In this document: piece by piece, positions 47,927 to 55,744 of the stretch
Layout of the letters: each line of letters begins with the position of its first letter
Position numbering within the stretch: position 1 is the first letter of the stretch
From: Bacillota bacterium
Lineage (GTDB): Bacteria > Bacillota > Clostridia > Christensenellales > SZUA-584
Reading direction: 5' to 3'
DNA: 55,744 nt
NCBI GenBank assembly: GCA_023410595.1
Contig: JAEYPO010000008.1
Span: forward strand, 1-55,744
Notes under the pieces: generated by a model
Seen by the model: the letters and a program-made list of their open reading frames with translations, nothing else
The model's database searches: none
Told to the model about the DNA's origin: nothing
Translations under genes and position numbers: made by a program

Positions 47927-49129
47927 AAATATCTTTACAAGGCGGCGAACAAGGCCGGGCAGACGCTGGAAGGAATAATTGAAGCTAACGACAGGAAAGC
48001 CGTTATAAGCGCACTCCGGGCAAAGTCGCTTTATCTTATCGAGCTTACCGACGCAAGCCCCAATACGTCCATAGACATAACTTTGGGGTCGGCAAAGATA
48101 CCAAAGAAGGTGCTTGCCGTATTTTGCACGCAGTTCGCCAGCATACTCAAGGCCGGAGTACCGCTGATACAGGCGCTCTCTATACTCGACGAGCAGATTG
48201 AAAACCCTAAGCTTAAAAAGATAGTGCAGAGCGTCGAGGAAGACCTGCAGCGCGGCAGGAGCCTTTCCGACGCGTTCTCGTCGCATGAACGTGCGCTGCC
48301 CGCCATGATGATAAAGATGATAGAAGCGGGCGAGGTTAGCGGCACGCTCGACATATCGCTGAAAAGGCTTGCTACGCAATTTGAAAAAGAGAACCAGATA
48401 TCAAAGAAGATAAAATCGGCGATGATGTACCCCGTTGTCGTATGCTGCGTAGCGCTGCTTGTCGTAGTGTTTTTGCTGCTGTTCGTCGTGCCGAAGTTCA
48501 CCGCGATATTCGAGAGCACTGGCAACGAGCTGCCCGGCATAACGAAGTTTGTACTATCCTTGAGCAAGGGCATATCGGACGGATGGATGTTCATACTCAT
48601 AGGCCTTGTTGTGGTATACGCGCTTTTCAGGCTTTTTAAGTCGTCCGTGACGGGCAGGCTTCAGCTCGACACCATAAAGCTGAAGGCCCCGATAATAGGA
48701 AAAGCGAGCCTTCGTATACTTACGGCGCGCCTTGCAAGGGCGCTCGCCACGCTTACGAGCTCGGGCATAAATCTCACGCAGTCGATAAAGATAGCGTCTA
48801 AGGTCGTCGCAAACAAGCTTGCCGAAGACAAGCTGCTCGACGTAGAAGACAGCATAAAGCAGGGTCATACGCTGCATCAGGCAATAAAGGCGGCGGGCCT
48901 TTTTCCCAGCATGCTTATGCACATGACGAAGATAGGCGAAGAATCGGGCACGCTTGACGACATGCTGGAAAAAGCCGCGTCATACTTTGAGGACGAGGCG
49001 GACTCCTCTATATCGAAGGTCACATCGCTCATACAGCCCATACTCCTCGTTTTAGTTGCGGTAATGGTGCTGTTCATAATACTGTCCGTGATACTGCCAA
49101 TGTTCAGCATGTATCAGAACATAACCTGA
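47915..49129 (+). CDS. pilC: type IV pilus inner-membrane platform protein
   Basis: 404 residues with two repeats of the GspF domain (FCTQFASILKAGVPLIQALS near residue 70; RLARALATLTSSGINLTQSI near 270) and three membrane segments. It anchors the ATPases to the growing pilus. The start is unclear. The GTG at 47915 lies inside the only good ribosome site (AGGTGAT), while an ATA codon 6 bases after that site begins the expected IKYLYKA N-terminus. Confidence 0.93.
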   Translation: MITIKYLYKAANKAGQTLEGIIEANDRKAVISALRAKSLYLIELTDASPNTSIDITLGSAKIPKKVLAVFCTQFASILKAGVPLIQALSILDEQIENPKLKKIVQSVEEDLQRGRSLSDAFSSHERALPAMMIKMIEAGEVSGTLDISLKRLATQFEKENQISKKIKSAMMYPVVVCCVALLVVVFLLLFVVPKFTAIFESTGNELPGITKFVLSLSKGISDGWMFILIGLVVVYALFRLFKSSVTGRLQLDTIKLKAPIIGKASLRILTARLARALATLTSSGINLTQSIKIASKVVANKLAEDKLLDVEDSIKQGHTLHQAIKAAGLFPSMLMHMTKIGEESGTLDDMLEKAASYFEDEADSSISKVTSLIQPILLVLVAVMVLFIILSVILPMFSMYQNIT

Positions 49130-49217
49130 TGAATATATTTTAGCTGTAATGTTTCAGATAAAAAAATATGTTTATATAGTAATATATAAACTTTATTCAC
49201 ACTAAAGGAGATAAATT

Positions 49218-49604
49218 ATGAACATGTTCTCAAGAAAAAACAAGAAAGGCTTCACACTCATCGAGCTGATCGTTGTCATCGCGATACTGGCTATACTTGC
49301 GGCAATTGCAATACCTACGTTTATTGGTGTAACAGATAACGCAAATAAAACCGTGGTTCTAGCCAATGCAAGAACTCTTGTTTCGTCAATCAATGCATTT
49401 AACACTCTTGCAGATACGACTACAGATGTTGCTAAAATTACAGAAATTAAAGATGCTAGTACATTGAAGGGCGCGCTAGACACATGGTGGCCGGGTTCAT
49501 TATCGATCGAAGATGCAACTGAGGCAATTAAATTAATAACTATGACAGGCAGTGCCGCGTCAATAAAAGAAGTAACACCATCGGCAGCGCCGGCAGAGGG
49601 TTAA
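49218..49604 (+). CDS. pilA: major type IV pilin
   Basis: 128 residues. The class-III leader ends KKG, and the mature N-terminus FTLIELIVVIAILAILAAIA is the conserved pilin helix with Glu5. The soluble part is short, Ala/Thr-rich and ends PSAAPAEG. A strong AAAGGAGA site and a perfect downstream terminator suit a highly expressed gene inside the operon. Beyond the conserved helix the codons become noticeably A+T-richer than in neighbouring pil genes. Confidence 0.93.
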   Translation: MNMFSRKNKKGFTLIELIVVIAILAILAAIAIPTFIGVTDNANKTVVLANARTLVSSINAFNTLADTTTDVAKITEIKDASTLKGALDTWWPGSLSIEDATEAIKLITMTGSAASIKEVTPSAAPAEG

Positions 49605-49624
49605 GTAAAGTAAGATTAGTCATT

Positions 49625-49664
49625 AAAGAGTGAAAGAATTTTCTTTCACTCTTTCTTATTTTTC
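49625..49664 (+). terminator. terminator after pilA
   Basis: A perfect 14-bp stem (AAAGAGTGAAAGAA / TTCTTTCACTCTTT) with a T-rich tail. It would boost pilin mRNA relative to downstream genes. Confidence 0.85.
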
Positions 49665-49743
49665 GCCGAATTATACATAAACCTTGTTTATGCCCGCTCT
49701 TTAAGTGTTATATATAAATATAGTAATCTAAAGGGCAAGCTAT

Positions 49744-50523
49744 ATGGAATTGTATTTTGGTTTATGCGTTTTTTTGTTCGGCATAATAATTGGCAGCTTT
49801 CTTAATGTATGCATATTAAGGCTGCCCGAAAATAAGTCGATAGTCACGGGGCCCTCCTCCTGCCCCGCGTGCGGAACACAACTTACAGCCCGCGATCTTG
49901 TGCCGGTATTCAGCTATCTATTCCTGCGCGGCAAGTGCAGGCATTGCGGCAAAGGTATATCGGCACAATATCCGCTGGTAGAGCTGACAACAGGAATTTT
50001 GTTTCTGCTATTGTACGTAAAATTCGGGCTTGCGTGGCCATTGCCGGTCAACGCTGCGCTCGTTTCTATACTAATCGTGGTTTCGCTAATAGACTGGCGG
50101 CATATGGAGATACCCAACGGCCTTATAATTACTCTGCTTTTTGTAGGGGCCGCACAGCTTGCCGCGACAATATTTACCGGCGTTTTCGGAAGCTGGACAA
50201 GCTACGTTATCGGCATGTTAGCGGGCGGTCTGCCGCTGCTGCTCATAGCGCTGCTCTGCCAGTTTATACTTAAAAAAGAAGCGTTCGGAGGCGGCGACGT
50301 TAAGCTAATGGCTGCAGCCGGGCTCGTAATAGGCTGGAAGCTCGTCATAACGTCTTATGTTATAGGCATTATAACAGGGGCGGTGTTCGGAGTGATACTC
50401 CTCTCCACCGGCAGAAAGACGCGCAAAGACGCCATGCCGTTTGGTCCTTTTCTGGCGCTCGGAATTACGGCCAGCATTTTTTTCGGCAACGAGCTCATCA
50501 ACTGGTATCTGGGGCTGATATAA
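49744..50523 (+). CDS. pilD: prepilin peptidase
   Basis: 259 residues with about 8 membrane segments. The N-terminal loop has two Cys pairs (CPACG and CRHCG). Catalytic Asp residues are in SLIDWRHMEIPN and in GGGDVKLM. It cuts the leader of PilA and the minor pilins and may methylate their new N-termini. The ATG follows a weak AAGGGCAAG site 79 bases after the pilA terminator. Confidence 0.93.
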   Translation: MELYFGLCVFLFGIIIGSFLNVCILRLPENKSIVTGPSSCPACGTQLTARDLVPVFSYLFLRGKCRHCGKGISAQYPLVELTTGILFLLLYVKFGLAWPLPVNAALVSILIVVSLIDWRHMEIPNGLIITLLFVGAAQLAATIFTGVFGSWTSYVIGMLAGGLPLLLIALLCQFILKKEAFGGGDVKLMAAAGLVIGWKLVITSYVIGIITGAVFGVILLSTGRKTRKDAMPFGPFLALGITASIFFGNELINWYLGLI

Positions 50524-50526
50524 CGT

Positions 50527-51258
50527 ATGAAAAAGCTGCGGGAAATACGGGGCCTGACGCTCGTCGAAGTGATCGTTTCCATAGCGATTTTCGCGGCTAT
50601 TGCGCTGCCGCTTTTTTCCGTATTCGTGCAGTCTATAAAGACAGATAAAGCGTCAAGCGACATATTAAACGCGAACTATATAGCACAGGACTACATAGAA
50701 AAGCTGGACGGAGCGACATATAAGCAGGCTCTTGAAAACAAGCCCGAAAGCGCCGCTAAAGGAAATTATACGCTTTCCGCGGTAATAAAGCCTTACGGCA
50801 CGTCCCCATTTGGCAGCGAGTGCGACTTTGTGCACATTAACATGAACGACGACGGCACAATGCTCGCCGTGATGCCGGATGGTAAGTGGAACCTCTTTGG
50901 TAGTCTGCCCTCCACACTCTCGCTGAGCTTATCCGGCAGTAATTATACGTTCAAAGGCGGGTCAATTACGCTGACGGGAAATGCAGGCTACGGATATTGC
51001 GCTATTATCATAAATGCGACGAAAAAGCCCGCGGAAACAAAAGCAACTATAACGCTCGGCACAAACTGCAAAGCGGCTTATTACTGCAAAGAGCTTATTA
51101 AAAACGATATTACGATAGACGGAACGGGTACGCATGAGACTTACACGAACAACATTATAGGCGATACGTCGCTTGTGTACTTAAAAGCAAGCGTATACGA
51201 CTCGTCCTCAAAAGAAGTGGCTTTCTCGGAAAGCTATATGCATATTAAGAACTGGTAG
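50527..51258 (+). CDS. minor pilin, PilV-like
   Basis: 243 residues. Leader MKKLREIRG, then LTLVEVIVSIAIFAAIA with Glu5. The C-terminal domain is beta-rich (NYTFKGGSITLTGNAGYGYC). Minor pilins prime pilus assembly and can sit at the tip. It is 3 bases after pilD and 3 bases before the next minor pilin. Confidence 0.85.
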   Translation: MKKLREIRGLTLVEVIVSIAIFAAIALPLFSVFVQSIKTDKASSDILNANYIAQDYIEKLDGATYKQALENKPESAAKGNYTLSAVIKPYGTSPFGSECDFVHINMNDDGTMLAVMPDGKWNLFGSLPSTLSLSLSGSNYTFKGGSITLTGNAGYGYCAIIINATKKPAETKATITLGTNCKAAYYCKELIKNDITIDGTGTHETYTNNIIGDTSLVYLKASVYDSSSKEVAFSESYMHIKNW

Positions 51259-51261
51259 GCT

Positions 51262-51663
51262 ATGAAGAACAGAAAAGGATTTACATTGATAGAAATGCTC
51301 ATAGTCGTCGCTCTTGTAGGAGCGGTTTCTCTGTTGATGTATTCCTTTTTCGGTCAGGGGTTCAGCCTTTATGCGGCAGAATCAAAATCGGCGGACGAGC
51401 AGACAAGTTTAAGGCAGGTGCTCTCCGATATAACGAACAAGTCAAGGCTCACGAAAGCGGACGAAATAACAGCCGACGCGGGCATATTGACCGTAGGTAC
51501 ATACGTATACAAGCTGGATGGCGGAAAGATAACGCGGAACGGAGCCTCGATTGCGAGCGGTATAACATCGTTTAGCGTAAACAAAACAGGCGACTTGCTT
51601 GAAATCGGGCTTAAAAGCGCTTCGGGCAAAAGCATATCGACGTCGGTTTCTCTTTTTGGATAG
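51262..51663 (+). CDS. minor pilin, PilW/GspJ-like
   Basis: 133 residues. Leader MKNRKG, then FTLIEMLIVVALVGAVSLL. The short soluble domain has ADEQTSLRQVLSDITNKSR, as in PilW and GspJ proteins, but is about half their usual size. Confidence 0.85.
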   Translation: MKNRKGFTLIEMLIVVALVGAVSLLMYSFFGQGFSLYAAESKSADEQTSLRQVLSDITNKSRLTKADEITADAGILTVGTYVYKLDGGKITRNGASIASGITSFSVNKTGDLLEIGLKSASGKSISTSVSLFG

Positions 51664-51675
51664 GGGTGAAATTAG

Positions 51676-53121
51676 ATGAAAAAGTTGTGTTTTGTTAAAA
51701 AGAATACCCGCGGCTCGGCCATCGTTATGGCGCTCGTTACCATGACGCTGCTTGTGTGCCTGGGGCTTGCGTTGATAGTCGTCTCTATGGGCAACCTTGA
51801 TGTAACCGCCGCCGACGCCGCAAACAACGACGCTTATTACGCGGCCGCGTCGGGCGTGAACAGCGCCATAGATCAGCTGAAGTTCGAGGTGTCAAACTAT
51901 TATAACGAGATGCTGAAGGCGCAGGGCACGACTTACACTCAGCTCTATAATGACTTCTTTGCGGGCATAAACAGCAACGCGCAGAGCCGCTTTACAGAGC
52001 CCTCTGTCTCGGGCGTCACTACCGCAACGACGTTTACGCAAGGCGCTTTCGATTCTGCGGAGAATACATGCCAGTTCCTTGTGTCTTGCACTTCGACGGC
52101 CGCGAAAAACATGAGATACAAAGTAAACGGCTCTGTGACTATAAAGCGTATAGACGTTAACGCGGTCGGTGCATGGAACTTTCCTGACAGAGCAATAACC
52201 GCAGGCGGTGCGTTGAACCTTGGAAATACGAACGGTATGAATGTTTCAGGAGGGAATGTCGATGTAGCAAATATTATAAGAAAAGAGACCGACCAGTTAA
52301 AGCTTTCGGAAGGTCAGTTGATAATTGACCCTAATGTAGGTCAAACGCTGCGCGACTCATTGAAATATATGTCGTACACCGATCCGTCAATAACAAGTCC
52401 TGACATTCACATCACCCAAAACAACTTGGTTATTAAAAATGTATCTGTTTCACCAGTCATGATGACTTCTGATTCCGGAATAAGCGTTTCATTTGATGGT
52501 TGTATTATACCGAGCGGCACTATATATATAAAGGGCAACATTGATATTACAGGCGGCAGCTGCAACGCCAATATTTATTGTGACGGAAATATAACGGCAA
52601 GTAATTTTACTATGAACGGCGATTTGTATTGCAGGGGAAATTTAAATATAAGCGAAGTTACAATGGTTGGCAAAACGACATGCGACGGATATGTTTCGGC
52701 TTACAAAGGCTCATTTAAGGGAACAGTGTATGCGGGGAACGGTATATCCGTGGATAATGCTTCAAGTATGGGCAGCCTTTTTTCGCCCGAGACGATAACT
52801 ATCAGCCATGTTAATATATCAAACGGTATTATTTATTCATCAACTAAGATTAATTTTGGTGATTGCAGTACTACATGCCTGTTGTTTTCAGGAGGAGACA
52901 TCGAGTTAACAGGAGGTGCAAGCATGTGCGGGTCTCTTACCGCAATGGGAAATATCTATGGTTCATATGATTCACGCCTATGGCTTACGCTCAGTTATTC
53001 AAAATCAAATCTTGAAAGTATATTTACAGACCCTGATAACACGTTCTTTACATCCGGCCCTAAGCCGAGCCTTTTCGACGTCGTTGTAAACCAGGATGTC
53101 AGGCCCGCGGGCAGCATATAA
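51676..53121 (+). CDS. PilX-like minor pilin with bactofilin-like beta-helix
   Basis: 481 residues. The N-terminus (NTRGSAIVMALVTMTLLVCL) is a PilX/GspK-type membrane helix without the classic Glu5. Residues 60-190 are helical. The rest repeats short strands of about 10-12 residues (IYIKGNIDITGG, IYCDGNITAS, LYCRGNLNIS, TTCDGYVSAYKG), the pattern of a bactofilin-like right-handed beta-helix. It probably sits at the pilus tip or base as an exposed platform. Its DNA is A+T-richer in the repeat part. GGGGTG precedes the ATG. Confidence 0.75.
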   Translation: MKKLCFVKKNTRGSAIVMALVTMTLLVCLGLALIVVSMGNLDVTAADAANNDAYYAAASGVNSAIDQLKFEVSNYYNEMLKAQGTTYTQLYNDFFAGINSNAQSRFTEPSVSGVTTATTFTQGAFDSAENTCQFLVSCTSTAAKNMRYKVNGSVTIKRIDVNAVGAWNFPDRAITAGGALNLGNTNGMNVSGGNVDVANIIRKETDQLKLSEGQLIIDPNVGQTLRDSLKYMSYTDPSITSPDIHITQNNLVIKNVSVSPVMMTSDSGISVSFDGCIIPSGTIYIKGNIDITGGSCNANIYCDGNITASNFTMNGDLYCRGNLNISEVTMVGKTTCDGYVSAYKGSFKGTVYAGNGISVDNASSMGSLFSPETITISHVNISNGIIYSSTKINFGDCSTTCLLFSGGDIELTGGASMCGSLTAMGNIYGSYDSRLWLTLSYSKSNLESIFTDPDNTFFTSGPKPSLFDVVVNQDVRPAGSI

Positions 53122-53136
53122 AACAAGGAGTAACTT

Positions 53137-54183
53137 ATGGCGATAAGACAAACGTCCACGCTGGCGGTGGACATTGGCAACTCAAACCTTAAACTGATAC
53201 AGACGTCCGCAGACGGAAGGATTCAAAAGTTTGCCGTACACAAGATGCCGGAAGGCTGTGTGGACGACCTTAATATTTCCTCTGAAGATGCGCTTGTGCG
53301 TTCATTGAAAACTGCACGGAAAACTTCAAAAATGCCGGGAGGAAGCTGCAACCTCGTGCTGAGCGGCAGCGATATCATTATCCGTCATTTCACGCTTCCC
53401 GTGCTGGAGGAAAAGCAGCTTTACCAGAACATACTCAACGAAATGTCAGGCTATCTTCCCGTAGACACTGATAAGTATTATCTGGACTATAAGATTGAAG
53501 GCGTGGTTAAAGAAGAAGGCATAGACATGTACAATCTGCTTGTGACCACCGCCCACAAGCGTACCATAGAGACATACAGAAGGGTGCTGCGCTCGGCGGG
53601 TTTCAACGTAAAGGTGATAGACACTTGCGAGAACGCCAAGGAAAAGCTGCTGCGCTTCAACCACGAAAAGAACCCCGATTTCAATATAGACGGCGGGATA
53701 TGCATACTGGATTTCGGCACAAAGCATACGCGTATCAACATATATAACAACGGCTATTTTTACGTCAGCAACATTATTAAGCGTTCCGGACAGAGTATAA
53801 CCGACGTTATATCGCAGTATTCGGGCAAGGATGTGCTGGTTTCGGAAATGATAAAGCGCGAGGTAAACTTCTTAAGCGGCGAGCACCCTAATAAAGAGCT
53901 CAAATCCGCCGTCATTTATGAAGTAGACTCAATGCTTCTCGAAATAGGACGCGTATTCGACTATTTCAAAACCCGCACCAAAAACACATTAAATACTGTA
54001 TATATCTCCGGCGGAGGCGCGCTCATGCCCGGGCTTAAGGATTATATGGAACAACATCTCGTACTGCCGGTAAAGTACGCTTCCGACCTTGTAAAGGCCG
54101 CGTCTAACATCACGATGGATACCGGAGGGCTTACGTTCCTTATCAACGCATACGCGGCGGTGTTCAGGGAGGAACAGAAGTGA
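53137..54183 (+). CDS. pilM: pilus assembly protein PilM (actin-like)
   Basis: 348 residues of the FtsA/actin fold: VDIGNSNLKLIQ at the N-terminus, CILDFGTKHTRINIY in the middle, and ISGGGALMPGLKDYM near the end. It binds PilN on the inner face of the membrane. AAGGAG precedes the ATG. It overlaps pilN by 4 bases. Confidence 0.9.
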   Translation: MAIRQTSTLAVDIGNSNLKLIQTSADGRIQKFAVHKMPEGCVDDLNISSEDALVRSLKTARKTSKMPGGSCNLVLSGSDIIIRHFTLPVLEEKQLYQNILNEMSGYLPVDTDKYYLDYKIEGVVKEEGIDMYNLLVTTAHKRTIETYRRVLRSAGFNVKVIDTCENAKEKLLRFNHEKNPDFNIDGGICILDFGTKHTRINIYNNGYFYVSNIIKRSGQSITDVISQYSGKDVLVSEMIKREVNFLSGEHPNKELKSAVIYEVDSMLLEIGRVFDYFKTRTKNTLNTVYISGGGALMPGLKDYMEQHLVLPVKYASDLVKAASNITMDTGGLTFLINAYAAVFREEQK

Positions 54184-54809
54184 AAAACGATATCAACCTT
54201 TTATACAAGCGCAAGATTAAGACATACTCGAGTAAAAACGTCGCTATTGGCCTGTTACTTATCGTGCTTATAGCGGCGGGGATGTATGCGGGCATGGCTA
54301 TTCCTTCCGGCACGATAAGCGCGATGAAGATAGAGGCCGCCCAGCTTGACAGCCGGATAAACTCCTCAAGTGAAACGCAGCAGGATCTTAAGGACAAAAC
54401 GCAGCGGGAAGCGACGCTTTCGCTTCAGATCGCTGAACTTGAGGCTATAGACGGATCGCGGCTTGATATATCTAAATTTCTAAATGCCGTTGAAGCGTCG
54501 CTGCCGACTGAAGCTAACTTATTGTCGCTTCAGTTCACCGACGCAGCCATAAATCTGCTCGGCACGGCAAACAGCGATAAGGATGTTTCGACTTTTTGCC
54601 TGCGGCTTCGCGAGCAGAATACGTTTAAAGACGTTTACATCACGAACAGTACGTCTGAAGGGCAGATATTGAGCTTCGGCATTACCGCCACGCTGCCTTC
54701 GCCGCTAGGCAACTTAGAGCTTATAAAAGCGATAGAGCAAGCCGATGTAGTACAGGACGCGGCGGCAGCGGCGCCCGCTTCATCTTCACCGGAGGTGACG
54801 AGCAAATGA
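54180..54809 (+). CDS. pilN: pilus assembly protein PilN
   Basis: 209 residues. A short cytoplasmic start (KNDINLLYKRK, the PilM-binding DINLL motif), one membrane segment (about residues 22-40), a coiled coil, then an alpha/beta domain. The C-terminus is Ala/Ser-rich. It couples PilM to PilO. It overlaps both neighbours by 4 bases. Confidence 0.9.
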   Translation: MKNDINLLYKRKIKTYSSKNVAIGLLLIVLIAAGMYAGMAIPSGTISAMKIEAAQLDSRINSSSETQQDLKDKTQREATLSLQIAELEAIDGSRLDISKFLNAVEASLPTEANLLSLQFTDAAINLLGTANSDKDVSTFCLRLREQNTFKDVYITNSTSEGQILSFGITATLPSPLGNLELIKAIEQADVVQDAAAAAPASSSPEVTSK

Positions 54810-55486
54810 GCATGACGAAACGTGAAAAAATATTAATTGTCATCGTACTTATACTTGCGGTATTTTTCGTATATTATATGTACTTGCTTAAACCTTGCCT
54901 CGACGAAAGCGAAGCGCTGAAAGCGGACAACGAAAACAAAATGCAGCTTATTGCCACAAACGAAAAGATGCAGCAAAACGTTCATGAAACAGACGAAAGA
55001 AACTCGGGCTACGAAGGCCGTTTAAGCCAATATGGCGGCAGTATACTTGAGGATTTTGACCAGCCCATGGTACTCGTATATCTAAGCGATATTGTGGCGG
55101 AACACGGGACAAAGCTGACTATAGCCTTTGAGCGGGTAAGCGAGACGAACCATGTCAGTATAAACAGGGCATTGGTCACTATGAACTCTACATACGACGG
55201 GCTTAAATCCGTACTTCAATCTCTTGACGAAGGCGCTTATTTCTTAAAGGTTACCGGGCTAACCGTTACACAGGAGCAACCGGAAGAAGTTTTGGGAGAC
55301 AAAACGACAGACACAGAAGCTGGCGAAGACGCGCCGCCCGAAGAGCTATCCGCGCCCCCGCTGCCGGAAGACTCTCTTAACGTTACAATGACGCTGGAAT
55401 TCTACAACTTCGGCAGAGAGCTGCCGCCCGATAAGCAATACCCGTTTACCGAAGGTAAGTCTTACGGTGGAGACATATTTTACTGA
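54806..55486 (+). CDS. pilO: pilus assembly protein PilO
   Basis: 226 residues. One membrane segment (about residues 8-27), a coiled coil, then a ferredoxin-like fold, with an acidic Asp/Glu/Pro linker near the end. It pairs with PilN to align the machine. It is the last gene of the operon; no PilQ secretin or PilP follows, consistent with a monoderm envelope. Confidence 0.88.
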   Translation: MSMTKREKILIVIVLILAVFFVYYMYLLKPCLDESEALKADNENKMQLIATNEKMQQNVHETDERNSGYEGRLSQYGGSILEDFDQPMVLVYLSDIVAEHGTKLTIAFERVSETNHVSINRALVTMNSTYDGLKSVLQSLDEGAYFLKVTGLTVTQEQPEEVLGDKTTDTEAGEDAPPEELSAPPLPEDSLNVTMTLEFYNFGRELPPDKQYPFTEGKSYGGDIFY

Positions 55487-55501
55487 TAGCATACAATAAT
55501 G

Positions 55502-55530
55502 ATACCCTCGGCCATGTCCGGGGGTATTCC
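55502..55530 (+). terminator. hairpin after the pilus operon
   Basis: A 10-bp stem (ATACCCTCGG / CCGGGGGTAT, one wobble pair). The T tail is short. Confidence 0.5.
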
Positions 55531-55644
55531 TATAATACTGGCATCGCCTCAAGGCGTACCCAACGGTCGTCTTTTGCATGATTGTTGCGGTTTGCCCCAA
55601 CCAGATGCTTTATGGTATATGAATATAAACCATCTATGCGTTCT

Positions 55645-55744
55645 CATAGGCTTCTCCTTGAGGAGAAGCTTTAAAGCACCAGATTGTTTGGCTAGCGCTT
55701 AACGCTGCCAATCTGATGCTGGACTGATGAGTGTTAATAAACAA
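55645..55744. repeat. palindromic intergenic repeat element, copy 2 (partial)
   Basis: It shares the hairpin CTTCTCCTTGAGGAGAAG with copy 1 and ends GACTGATGAGTGTTAAT, close to the reverse complement of copy 1's inner arm. The middle is unrelated. It runs off the window edge. Confidence 0.5.

Noticed and set aside
1..55744. CRISPR array or cas genes
   Set aside because: No regularly spaced direct repeats and no Cas motifs were seen on either strand.

Overview
The window reads as a chromosomal segment of a Bacillota bacterium, most likely class Clostridia. The reasons are a T-box leader on valS, AGGAGG-type ribosome sites and sigma-A-like promoters on most units, a secretin-less type IV pilus operon, and Clostridia-type mobile-element genes (int, xis, a MobC-like gene, a MobV tail, TnpV). 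I cannot assign a genus.

Layout. Bases 1-22,535 are accessory DNA stacked on the 3' end of guaA. Three related copies of the guaA end (stop-codon region plus terminator) lie near 121-355, 5262-5500 and 22438-22535, and they split the accessory DNA into two segments. The distal segment (about 0.2-5.3 kb) is a decayed element: a 5'-truncated B12/radical-SAM gene, fragments of conjugative or phage-like genes, a frameshifted tyrosine integrase, and an A+T-rich AbiV-type abortive-infection gene next to the repeat. The proximal segment (about 5.3-22.5 kb) has an intact-looking tyrosine integrase, excisionase and XRE repressor with three operators. It also has a relaxase reduced to its C-terminal part, and a 13-gene carbohydrate island: DeoR regulator, ribose-type ABC transporter, GH4 glycosidase, BadF-type kinase, SIS isomerase, GatZ-like protein without GatY, pyruvate-kinase-C-like protein, aldo/keto reductase, amidohydrolase and unknown proteins.

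Bases 22.5-44.9 kb are core chromosome with higher G+C at third codon positions. They hold guaBA, a murG-methyltransferase-pfkB operon, two small proteins of unknown function, a DUF1295 membrane protein, uvrBA, gdhA, valS-folC under a T-box, a PrsW-like protease, a DUF3810 protein with an HExxH motif, and a lipoprotein.

Bases 45.1-55.5 kb are a complete monoderm type IV pilus operon in the order pilB, pilT, pilC, pilA, pilD, three minor pilin or pilin-like genes, pilM, pilN, pilO. The third pilin-like protein carries a predicted beta-helix. The main novelty candidates are the stacked guaA integration with conserved integrase arm sites, the sugar island lacking GatY, and the pilin-like beta-helix protein.
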